Shown here: positions 1-6,619 of the stretch, piece after piece
Layout: each line of letters starts with the position of its first letter
Numbering within the stretch: the stretch's first letter is position 1
NCBI GenBank assembly: GCA_001751015.1
Contig: MAXM01000179.1
Location: 1-6,965, forward strand
Source of the DNA: Desulfobacterales bacterium C00003106
GTDB lineage: Bacteria > Desulfobacterota > Desulfobacteria > Desulfobacterales > C00003106
Length of the DNA: 6,965 bases
Direction of reading: 5' to 3'
Translations under genes and position numbers: made by a program
Notes under the pieces: generated by a model
Databases searched by the model: none
Told to the model about the DNA's origin: nothing
Seen by the model: the letters and a program-made list of their open reading frames with translations, nothing else

Positions 1-3000
1 TTCCCTCGGTAGTTCTCAATTATCTGTTTTGCCTGAATCGCTAAAGTACGATCACCTTCCACCACCATTCCATCGGACCTGACATATATCACCCGGTCGC
101 CGTCCTCGTCATATCCGAAGCCAACCACCTCTTTTTTGACATATCCGGGAATGCTCCCTGCCTTGCCTTCCTCTTTTCCGGCGACTTCAAGCACCTTTTT
201 TTCAAGCTGACGGCGGTATCTGGCCTTTATGGGATCAGGGATGTGAGCGGGAAAGGAACCGTCAGGCTCCTCATTCAGGCAGACCACGTCTGCGCCGAGG
301 TCAAGGAAAACCTGCTTAGTTCTGAAACTTGAGCCATTTCCAAAATCTATAACGAGTTTTAAGTCTTTAAAAGGACGCCTGACCGCGAGTTCCGGCGGCT
401 CAAGATCGAGCGGAAGCTCAAGCAGGTCCCGGATTCTTTCCCACTCAGCATCGTTCATCTCCTCGGGAAATTCTATTGCGGACACCCGGTTCAGCAACGT
501 GCGCAATTCTTTGTCCTTCCATCTTTCCCGCAGGCAGAGCCAGGCTTCCCTGCCGAGTCTGAGGTTAGCCTTTACCAGTTCATTATGGTATGAAGATATC
601 TCCCCCTTGCCTATTTTCACCTTCTCTGCCTTGCCGGAAAGGAAATCTCCAGTCTGCACGATTTGCTTGAGCTTCAGCATCTGCCCCGCGTCAATACTGG
701 TCACAAATCCGTCTTCGTCTTTTATCACCTGCTTTAGACCATTATACTCGGCCTCGTTATGGCTCGCGGTGATATTTATGCCCCCGTCGGCATGGAGGTA
801 GGGCACAGCAAAATAGAGTTCAGGAGTGGAGGTGATTCCAATATCATAGACGTTTACCCCAGAGGACAAGAGTCCTTTTATCAGAGCTGCTCTTATTCTC
901 TCAGTGCTTAGTCTTATCCCTCCTCCGACTGCCACCCAAAGCAAACTCTCAGGGGCCTGTTTTGTTCTCCGCAGATAAGTCCCGTACCCTTTGCCGAGAT
1001 AATAGACTGTCCGATCAGGAAGGTCTTTATCAGCAATGGCCCGTATATCATAGGTCTGAAAAATAACCGGGTCTATCTGCCCGGGCGTGAGGACAAATGA
1101 CTTTAAGAGCCGGGCTTTTTTCATCGAAACAATCGTGTAGCTCTCCAGACCGGCCGGGACAAAGACAGACTCGCCCTTAAAAAGACGCTCTGTAGAACTG
1201 TCGCTTTCCAGTTTTACCTCCCCCTCAAGGCAGGTCAGCACATGAAAACCGCCTTTTGTCTCTAAGAGCATCCGGTCGCCGGGATTGAGGTCTAACCTGT
1301 CAACCGAAAAATAAAGACTGGAGATGAGCCTTTCCTCTCTGTTGCCTGATTTTTGCGGGAAGCGGTAAAATTCCTCCAAAGGGCTTTTGTGGAAATTCAA
1401 ACACTTCATGGCTTTTTCTATGTGCAGGGTTCGTTGAGGTCGGCGGTTCCAGTCCCAAACACGGTAGGTTATCCCCGAGGTCTGCTGAATTTCAATCAGC
1501 TTGATTCCCTTTCCTATGGCGTGGATCATGCCCGCTGCGTTGAAAAACAGGTCCCCTTCCTTCACTGGAATGGCATTGAGATATTTTTCAGCTATGTTTA
1601 CATCAGGCGAGAGAATATCCTTTTCAAATCGTTTGCGGTCTACTTCCTTCTTAAAACCCATATAAAGGACTGAGCCCTTGTCGGCATCAAGGATAAGCCA
1701 TGCCTCATCCTTGCCGGATTCCTTCTCTCCAAGCTCTTTTGCTTTCTCATCCGAGGGATGAACCTGAACCGAAAGATCTTCTCGGGCATCAATATATTTG
1801 ACAAGGATGGGAAGTTCTCCTTTGAACTCACGGGCCGTGTCTGATCCCAGGCATTCCTCACCCATCAAGTTAAGAAGATGAGGAAAGGGGATATCCATAT
1901 CTTTGCGCACATCGACTATTGACGGGTGTTGAAAGTGGGCGGAGCATTCCCAGGATTCCCCGATCTTCTTTTCAGAAAAAGGCAGGCATTTCAACGTCCC
2001 GATATAGTCCCCACCCCAAACCAGCTCTATCAGGTTGTCTTTCTTCGGTTTGACAAATCCCTTTTTCAAACTGCCTGCCAGCTTCATGAGGACTTCCCTG
2101 TCCTGGTAGTAGCTTTCCCACCTCTCTTTTTCCTTTTCTGCGTTCTTCGTTTCCTGACAGGCTTGATAGAGTTCCTCATAGGAATAAGAATTGCGCGGAA
2201 GTCTTTTTTCCCAATCCTGTTTTCCATCCCTCTTGAGTTCAGTCCTCATGCGCACCCTGCCCTGAGACAAAAAAACGTCTGCCACCGCCTCGCCGGGCCG
2301 GGACATTAAGTTCCCCGGTTCCACGCAATTGTAGACCAGGGCTTCGTCTACTTCGGTCTGCGAAATCAAACTGTCAACAATCACGCTGCGGCAGGCCTTC
2401 AGCTTGTCGGCCTTAACCCCGATCAAAAGGCTCTCTTCAACCTTGCCTGTAACCTCCGAATGGAGCAAAATGGAGTTTTTCACCTCCATATTTTCAGCCT
2501 TGAAATGTTTCACCCAGTGTTTTGCCAGGTCAAAAAACGCCCGTAGGCATTCCCCTTCACGGGAATCATCGAAAACCCGAAGCAGGGTGCGATGGTAAAA
2601 CTTGAGCTGACCAAAATCCCACCAAAAGCTTTCCCCCCCCAGATCCTTATCCGTGACAAGTCTCAGCCCCCGCCTGCGAGCTATAAATCTCTTTTTGAAC
2701 CGGTCTATCCTCTCCCAGAGAGCCCGGTCCCCTCCCCCAAGTTCAAATTCCTTCTCGCTTGAGGTAATCGGCATCCAGAGATGAGCATCCGTGTCAAGCT
2801 TGCCTCTTTTTGCCTCTATCTCCAGTTGAAATTCTTCAAGCAGGGCTTCAAGAAAAGCATTCGAAAGGGAAAATGACCCCAGGCTCTTGCCCAAGACGAC
2901 TCTTTCCGCAGATGATCCAAGGAGACCCTTTTCTCTAAGCTCCATCACCTCATCCCAGGTCTGTTTTTCCCTCTGGAGCACTTCGCCGTTTTCGGCAGGA

Positions 3001-3617
3001 ATAAGAAGTCCATAGCTCTCCCAGCTTCTTTTCCATTCTTCCTCGTTTTGAGCAAGTTCCTGTTGGATTGCGAATATCTCCACCTCGCAATTGCCGGCAA
3101 ATTCAGGACGTTTTTCCGGAACAAATATCTGGTCCCCCCAGAAAACGCAAAGCCGCCCTTCACGGGAAGGCGCGAAGATACCTGTCTGAAAAATAACTGC
3201 TTCGAGGATAGTCAAGGCAAGTTCCCGTCCGTCTATCCTGACCAGGCGGGGCAATTTCACCGCGGATTTATTGCCTCCCTCAGCAGCAGGGAGTGGGGCA
3301 AGCCGCATTCCCCTGCCGGCGGTATGATAAATACCTACTTTACCCCCTTTGGAAATGAAGTCGCCCAACAGGTATGCTTGTTTCTCCCAGGCATATAGTG
3401 TTCCCAAGAGCTGACCGGCCCCTCCAGTCCAGTCCTCTTCCACTGAAAATATTTTCGTCTGCTCGCCAATAATCACACCACGGGCGCCTTCCAGTCTATG
3501 CTGCCAGAAGTCAGCTTGCGCCTTTGTGGGTGAGACTATGACAATGGCGTCAAACCCCTCTCCCTCCTCCACTACCCGGTACATCGCCTCAAGGGCATAA
3601 TCGTAATTGGGAAGCAT
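1..3617 (-). CDS. Trifunctional fusion: nucleotidyltransferase-like / phosphomannose isomerase (class I) / phosphomannomutase, 3' end beyond window
   Basis: The open frame starts at ATG 3617-3615 and stays open to the left edge (1205 codons, no stop), so the C-terminus is missing. The start is fixed by an in-frame TGA directly before it (3620-3618) and an AGGAGG 9 nt upstream. Residues ~1-510 resemble a GT-A sugar-phosphate nucleotidyltransferase: glycine loop HTAGRGMRLAPLP (98-110), lysines 117 and 121, and WGDQIF (160-165) with a likely metal Asp162; 380-435 look like short beta-helix-type repeats. Residues ~528-845 are a ManA-type zinc isomerase: Gln618 and His620 in VQVHPSD, Glu638, His699, then EIQQTSGITYRVWDWNR (709-725) with a probable catalytic Arg725, and a C-terminal cupin. 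Residues ~848 onward are a phosphohexomutase: TYDIRA (855-860), phosphoserine Ser952 in TASHN, metal loop DEDGDR (1170-1175). The sugar-binding loop and the fourth domain lie outside the window. By family, PMI converts fructose-6-P to mannose-6-P and PMM makes mannose-1-P. GDP-mannose formation by the N-terminal domain is inferred from pathway context; another nucleotide or sugar remains possible. Confidence 0.9.
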   Translation of the reverse strand, partial: MLPNYDYALEAMYRVVEEGEGFDAIVIVSPTKAQADFWQHRLEGARGVIIGEQTKIFSVEEDWTGGAGQLLGTLYAWEKQAYLLGDFISKGGKVGIYHTAGRGMRLAPLPAAEGGNKSAVKLPRLVRIDGRELALTILEAVIFQTGIFAPSREGRLCVFWGDQIFVPEKRPEFAGNCEVEIFAIQQELAQNEEEWKRSWESYGLLIPAENGEVLQREKQTWDEVMELREKGLLGSSAERVVLGKSLGSFSLSNAFLEALLEEFQLEIEAKRGKLDTDAHLWMPITSSEKEFELGGGDRALWERIDRFKKRFIARRRGLRLVTDKDLGGESFWWDFGQLKFYHRTLLRVFDDSREGECLRAFFDLAKHWVKHFKAENMEVKNSILLHSEVTGKVEESLLIGVKADKLKACRSVIVDSLISQTEVDEALVYNCVEPGNLMSRPGEAVADVFLSQGRVRMRTELKRDGKQDWEKRLPRNSYSYEELYQACQETKNAEKEKERWESYYQDREVLMKLAGSLKKGFVKPKKDNLIELVWGGDYIGTLKCLPFSEKKIGESWECSAHFQHPSIVDVRKDMDIPFPHLLNLMGEECLGSDTAREFKGELPILVKYIDAREDLSVQVHPSDEKAKELGEKESGKDEAWLILDADKGSVLYMGFKKEVDRKRFEKDILSPDVNIAEKYLNAIPVKEGDLFFNAAGMIHAIGKGIKLIEIQQTSGITYRVWDWNRRPQRTLHIEKAMKCLNFHKSPLEEFYRFPQKSGNREERLISSLYFSVDRLDLNPGDRMLLETKGGFHVLTCLEGEVKLESDSSTERLFKGESVFVPAGLESYTIVSMKKARLLKSFVLTPGQIDPVIFQTYDIRAIADKDLPDRTVYYLGKGYGTYLRRTKQAPESLLWVAVGGGIRLSTERIRAALIKGLLSSGVNVYDIGITSTPELYFAVPYLHADGGINITASHNEAEYNGLKQVIKDEDGFVTSIDAGQMLKLKQIVQTGDFLSGKAEKVKIGKGEISSYHNELVKANLRLGREAWLCLRERWKDKELRTLLNRVSAIEFPEEMNDAEWERIRDLLELPLDLEPPELAVRRPFKDLKLVIDFGNGSSFRTKQVFLDLGADVVCLNEEPDGSFPAHIPDPIKARYRRQLEKKVLEVAGKEEGKAGSIPGYVKKEVVGFGYDEDGDRVIYVRSDGMVVEGDRTLAIQAKQIIENYRG

Positions 3618-3626
3618 TCAAGTATT

Positions 3627-3632
3627 CCTCCT
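3627..3632 (-). promoter_or_regulatory. Shine-Dalgarno site of the trifunctional gene
   Basis: On the minus strand the sequence reads AGGAGG, a full consensus ribosome binding site, followed by 9 nt and the ATG at 3617. The same frame carries a TGA immediately before the ATG, so no longer N-terminus is possible. This is the strongest ribosome binding site in the operon, which suggests the last gene is translated independently rather than by coupling to fcl. Confidence 0.8.
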
Positions 3633-3684
3633 GTCAAAAGAAACAAGCGATGAAGTCAGCAGAATAAGGATCGGGTAAGGGGTA

Positions 3685-4617
3685 TTAGCTTGAAAAATTG
3701 GCCACAAACCATTCGTAGGTCTGTCTGATACCTGAATCAAACGGAATCCTGGCCTGCCAGCCCAGAGCGTGCAACCGCGAGACATCAAGCAGCTTTTGCG
3801 GGGTTCCGTCCGGCTTGGCGGCGTCGTATCTAATCCGTCCTTCGTAGCCGACCGCCTCTTTGACCATATCTGCCAGCTCCGCGATGCTAATATCGCTCCC
3901 AACGCCGACATTGACGATTTCTTCGGAATCGTACCGGCGCATGAGATACCACGCAGCGTCGGCCAAATCGTCTACATGAAGAAACTCTCTGCGTGGTCTG
4001 CCGGTCCCCCAGACCACAACCTCGGGACTGCCGGATGATTTTGCGTCGTGGAACTTGCGAATCAGCGCCGGCAACACGTGTGACGTCTCAAGATCGAAGT
4101 TGTCACCCGGTCCATAAAGATTCGTCGGCATCAGAGAAATAGCGTTAAAACCATACTGTCTCCTGTATGCCTGGCACATCTTGATGCCCGCGATCTTGGC
4201 GACCGCATACCACTGGTTTGTAGGCTCCAGTTCTCCGGTCAGCAGGGAGTCCTCAGACAGGGGCTGGGGCGCCAACTTTGGATATATGCAGGATGAGCCC
4301 AAAAAGAGCAACTTTTTCACCCTGTTGCGGTAGGCGGCATCAATTATGTTGGTCTGAATCAGGAGGTTGTCCCTGATAAAATCCGCGGGGTACGTCTCGT
4401 TGGCCAGAATACCACCAACCCTTGCAGCAGCGAGAAAAACATAGTCTATCCCCTCACCCTCAAAAAACGCGTTCACCGATCTCTGATCTGTCAGATTCAA
4501 CTCCTCGTGTGTGCGCACAAGAAGATGCATGAAGCCTTCGGTTTGAAGCCTTCGAATGATGGCCGAGCCCACAAGCCCGCGATGCCCTGCAATGTAAATC
4601 CTGTCGTTTTTCTTCAT
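3685..4617 (-). CDS. fcl: GDP-L-fucose synthase (GDP-4-keto-6-deoxy-D-mannose 3,5-epimerase/4-reductase)
   Basis: A complete 310-residue protein, close to the ~320 residues usual for Fcl/WcaG. It is an extended short-chain dehydrogenase that epimerises C3 and C5 of GDP-4-keto-6-deoxymannose and then reduces C4 with NADPH, giving GDP-L-fucose in the cytosol. The NADPH-binding GHRGLVG lies at 11-17. GSSCIYPK (107-114) gives Ser108 and Cys110. Tyr137 and Lys141 form the YxxxK pair in WYAVAKIAGIK, and His180 in SHVLPAL matches the general acid of the E. coli enzyme; REFLHVDD (210-217) and KPDGTPQKLLD (268-278) are further family signatures. It is the second gene, 42 nt after gmd and 67 nt before the fusion gene. 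No good Shine-Dalgarno lies just before the ATG, so it may depend on translation from gmd. All catalytic residues are present, so the identification is firm. Confidence 0.97.
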   Translation of the reverse strand: MKKNDRIYIAGHRGLVGSAIIRRLQTEGFMHLLVRTHEELNLTDQRSVNAFFEGEGIDYVFLAAARVGGILANETYPADFIRDNLLIQTNIIDAAYRNRVKKLLFLGSSCIYPKLAPQPLSEDSLLTGELEPTNQWYAVAKIAGIKMCQAYRRQYGFNAISLMPTNLYGPGDNFDLETSHVLPALIRKFHDAKSSGSPEVVVWGTGRPRREFLHVDDLADAAWYLMRRYDSEEIVNVGVGSDISIAELADMVKEAVGYEGRIRYDAAKPDGTPQKLLDVSRLHALGWQARIPFDSGIRQTYEWFVANFSS

Positions 4618-4659
4618 CGGTTATACCAAATCGATCTGAGACCTTTGAAAAATATCCGG

Positions 4660-5808
4660 TCACTCATTATATTCATAGATCTTAAATCCCCCCCGCTTGC
4701 ACAATTCATCCCGCTGCGCCAGTTTCAAATCCTCCGTGACCATTTCCCTGACCATCTCTCCAAACCCGATTTTCGCCTCCCAGCCGAGTTTTTCCCTGGC
4801 CTTCCCGGAGTCGCCCAACAGAGATGTCACCTCGGTCGGACGGAAATAATCCGGATCAACGGCCACCACAACAGCGCCCGGCTTCAGATATCCATCTTCC
4901 GAATCAGGCAAGGCAACGAACTTCCCCAGGACCGACAGATCAATATCTGACACGTAACCCTCTTCGTTGAGCCCTTCTCCCTTCCATTTTATCTCAATAC
5001 CGATTTCGCGCGCTGCCACAACAACAAAGTCCCGGACGGAATGCTGCTCGCCCGTGGCGATTACGTAATCATCAGGTTCGTCATGCTGCAGGATCATCCA
5101 CTGCATCTCAACAAAATCCTTGGCATGGCCCCAGTCCCGTTTAGCGTTCAAGTTTCCTAAATAAAGACGATCTTGCAGACCTAAAACGATACGGGCAAGC
5201 GCCCTTGTGATCTTCCTTGTAACGAATGTCTCACCACGCAGCGGAGACTCGTGATTGAAAAGGATGCCGTTGCATCCGAAAATGCCGTACGCCTCGCGGT
5301 AATTCACAGTGATCCAGTACGAATAGAGCTTGGCGCAGGCATAGGGTGAACGGGGATAAAACGGAGTCGTCTCCTTTTGCGGCGTTTCCTGCGCCTGCCC
5401 GAACAGCTCTGATGTAGACGCCTGATAGAACCGGGTCTTCTCCACAAGACCCAGTATCCTTATGGCCTCCAAAACCCGCAGCGTCCCAAGGGCGTCGGCA
5501 TTTGCGGTATATTCAGGCGTCTCGAAAGAGACCTTGACATGACTCTGTGCGGCCAGGTTGTAGATCTCGTCAGGTTGCACCTCTTGAACGATCCGAATCA
5601 GGTTGGTGGAATCGGTCAAGTCGCCATAATGGAGAATCAGGCGTCTATCCGGCTCATGCGGGCCCTGGTACAGGTGATCAATCCGGTCCGTATTAAAAAG
5701 CGAGGCCCTCCGTTTGATACCATGGACTTCGTACCCTTTCTTCAAAAGGAACTCTGCGAGGTAAGCTCCGTCTTGCCCTGTTATCCCTGTAATCAGCGCT
5801 CGTTTCAA
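4660..5808 (-). CDS. gmd: GDP-mannose 4,6-dehydratase, TTG start
   Basis: A 382-residue cytosolic short-chain dehydrogenase that converts GDP-D-mannose to GDP-4-keto-6-deoxy-D-mannose, the first committed step to GDP-L-fucose and related 6-deoxy sugars. From the TTG start the protein begins MKRALITGITGQDGAYLAEF, matching the family N-terminus, with GxxGxxG at 8-14. The catalytic set Thr132, Glu134 (ASTSELFG), Tyr156 and Lys160 (YACAK) falls at the same numbers as in E. coli Gmd, which supports this start. RDWGHAKDFVE (224-234) and DPDYFRPTEV (318-327) are family signatures. Compared with E. coli there are a few extra residues around 285-305 (DIDLSVLGKFVALPDSEDG). An ATG at 5886 would add 26 non-homologous residues and is disfavoured. 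It is the first gene of the operon. The identification is firm; the start is likely. Confidence 0.96.
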   Translation of the reverse strand: MKRALITGITGQDGAYLAEFLLKKGYEVHGIKRRASLFNTDRIDHLYQGPHEPDRRLILHYGDLTDSTNLIRIVQEVQPDEIYNLAAQSHVKVSFETPEYTANADALGTLRVLEAIRILGLVEKTRFYQASTSELFGQAQETPQKETTPFYPRSPYACAKLYSYWITVNYREAYGIFGCNGILFNHESPLRGETFVTRKITRALARIVLGLQDRLYLGNLNAKRDWGHAKDFVEMQWMILQHDEPDDYVIATGEQHSVRDFVVVAAREIGIEIKWKGEGLNEEGYVSDIDLSVLGKFVALPDSEDGYLKPGAVVVAVDPDYFRPTEVTSLLGDSGKAREKLGWEAKIGFGEMVREMVTEDLKLAQRDELCKRGGFKIYEYNE

Positions 5809-5812
5809 GTTT

Positions 5813-5820
5813 CTCCCCTC
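5813..5820 (-). promoter_or_regulatory. Ribosome binding site deciding the TTG start of gmd
   Basis: On the minus strand GAGGGGAG lies 4 nt before the TTG at 5808 (8 nt if GAGG is the pairing core). It sits inside any longer reading frame from ATG 5886, and the conserved Gmd N-terminus begins exactly at this TTG, so the upstream ATG is unlikely to be used. Confidence 0.65.
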
Positions 5821-5894
5821 TACAAAAAATATGGGTTGTGCAGTTGACTTTACGACTTGTAAAAAACAAATGCTATACAAAAACAAATAACATC

Positions 5895-5914
5895 ATTGAT
5901 ATTATTATATCAAT
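5895..5914. repeat. 20-bp AT-only-core inverted repeat upstream of gmd (possible operator)
   Basis: The sequence is attgatat-tatt-atatcaat, a perfect 8-bp inverted repeat around 4 nt. On the minus strand it contains TATAAT (5909-5904), but there is no good -35 element at 16-18 nt. It lies about 90 nt before the gmd start. It could be an operator or part of a promoter; chance palindromes are also common in DNA this AT-rich. Confidence 0.35.
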
Positions 5915-5997
5915 ATCACAATATTACTTTCGAGAAAAGATTTCTCTTTGTAACTGCAACATCTTACGCAGGGCACTTAATCGTCTACTATTTTGAT

Positions 5998-6028
5998 ATT
6001 ATAGGTTTTATATGTTTGACCAAAGCAA
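5998..6028 (-). promoter_or_regulatory. Candidate sigma-70-type promoter for the fucose operon
   Basis: On the minus strand TTGCTT (6028-6023) is followed after 19 nt by a perfect TATAAT (6003-5998). The spacing is longer than the 17-nt optimum. Transcription would start near 5990, giving a leader of roughly 180 nt before the TTG of gmd. This is a pattern match only; the TATAAT at 5909-5904 is an alternative. Confidence 0.3.
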
Positions 6029-6304
6029 CTCCCCTACCCGAAGTTTTTGCAAAGTCACCTTGACCATTAACAGCTCCCCGTGATATTAGGACAATCAATT
6101 GTTCAATCCGTGCGGATCAATAATAAAGAACTGGGAAATTCCCGAGAGCAAATGATTCGAAATCAGTCGATAGAGCACAGAAAATCGTTCGGAAACCCGA
6201 CTGGAAAAATCGTCAGGTTTGACGCTTTTTGATGATATTTGAAGGCCGATATCTTTCCGAAAGAGCTTCCAAAACAGCAAGCAAACCAACCACTACAACT
6301 CAAT

Positions 6305-6389
6305 GCCTGGGTGGCGGAACTGGTAGACGCAAGGGACTTAAAATCCCTCGGGGCTTGTCCCTGTACGAGTTCGATTCTCGTCCCAGGCA
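6305..6389 (+). tRNA. tRNA-Leu, anticodon UAA
   Basis: An 85-nt class II tRNA. The acceptor stem GCCTGGG (6305-6311) pairs with CCCAGGC (6382-6388), with discriminator A6389 as expected for leucine. The anticodon stem AGGGA/TCCCT (6332-6336, 6344-6348) encloses the loop CTTAAAA, anticodon TAA at 6339-6341, reading UUA codons. A long variable arm (GGGG-CTTG-TCCC type) and a T arm ACGAG-TTCGATT-CTCGT follow. The 3' CCA is not encoded, so it must be added after transcription. A tyrosine recombinase remnant lies just beyond its 3' end, so this gene may have been used as an integration site. Confidence 0.97.
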
Positions 6390-6451
6390 TCAGTAAATAC
6401 AGCGGGTTAGACGCTATCGTTGTCACCCCCCTTCTTTTTTATTTTTCTTGT

Positions 6452-6471
6452 CTGTGTAATTCCTGTGTAAT
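6452..6471 (+). repeat. Two direct copies of CTGTGTAAT with an 11-nt period
   Basis: CTGTGTAAT occurs at 6452-6460 and again at 6463-6471, one helical turn apart, between the tRNA gene and the integrase remnant. The copies could be remains of recombinase arm-type binding sites at an attachment region. Two copies of nine bases is thin support, so the functional reading is an inference. Confidence 0.35.
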
Positions 6472-6504
6472 CGTGTCAGAAAAAAACAATCCCTTTCCGC
6501 CCGA

Positions 6505-6597
6505 TTAACCGGCGGCTTTATACCGTTTTTGCAGTACATCCATTGCCGATTGAATGTGTTCCCCGTTCTGGTGGCTGTATCGCGCAACCATTTGAAC
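6505..6597 (-). pseudogene. C-terminal remnant of a tyrosine recombinase (phage/island integrase)
   Basis: The minus-strand frame from the TAA at 6600-6598 to the TAA at 6507-6505 reads VQMVARYSHQ and then NGEHIQSAMDVLQKRYKAAG. This matches the usual end of tyrosine integrases: the nucleophile Tyr in a (V/T)xRYxH context, then a helix ending in basic residues. Only about 30 residues survive. The R...HxxR part of the active site and the N-terminal domains are absent, and in-frame stops and then the inverted-repeat element lie directly upstream. The scrap ends about 115 nt from the tRNA-Leu 3' end, the expected place for an integrase that used that tRNA. It cannot be functional. Confidence 0.65.
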
Positions 6598-6619
6598 TTA
6601 TATTTCGCACTATATAAAA

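Larger units (their letters stand above)
5809..6304. other. AT-rich intergenic region between gmd and tRNA-Leu
   Basis: About 500 nt between the divergently oriented gmd and tRNA-Leu. I see no convincing gene on either strand. It is clearly AT-rich, most strongly at 5820-6010, and contains several small inverted repeats: a 20-bp one at 5895-5914, gagaaa-aga-tttctc at 5932-5946 and gggaaattccc at 6133-6143. The promoters of the fucose operon (minus strand) and of the tRNA (plus strand) should both lie here. Confidence 0.6.

Noticed and set aside
1353..2598. Several plus-strand open frames of 64-127 codons opposite the fusion gene (e.g. 1353-1673, 1926-2309, 2404-2598)
   Set aside because: They are antisense to a long minus-strand frame with clear enzyme motifs, have no ribosome binding sites of note and show no recognisable protein features.
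3618..3911. Minus-strand 97-codon frame ending directly before the fusion gene
   Set aside because: It lies in another frame inside fcl, whose catalytic motifs are intact. Its only use is to show the stop codon that bounds the fusion start.
6219..6224. TTGACG as a -35 element for the tRNA gene
   Set aside because: No acceptable -10 sequence is found 16-18 nt downstream (aaggcc at the expected place).
6400..6450. Possible terminator after the tRNA (agcg...cgct followed by T-rich DNA)
   Set aside because: The stem is only 4 bp and is separated from the T-rich stretch by more than 10 nt, so it is too weak to call.
6163..6508. Open frames on both strands covering the tRNA-Leu gene (e.g. PGTRIELVQGQAPRD on the minus strand)
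   Set aside because: They are translations of the tRNA sequence, a common false gene call; the tRNA folds properly.
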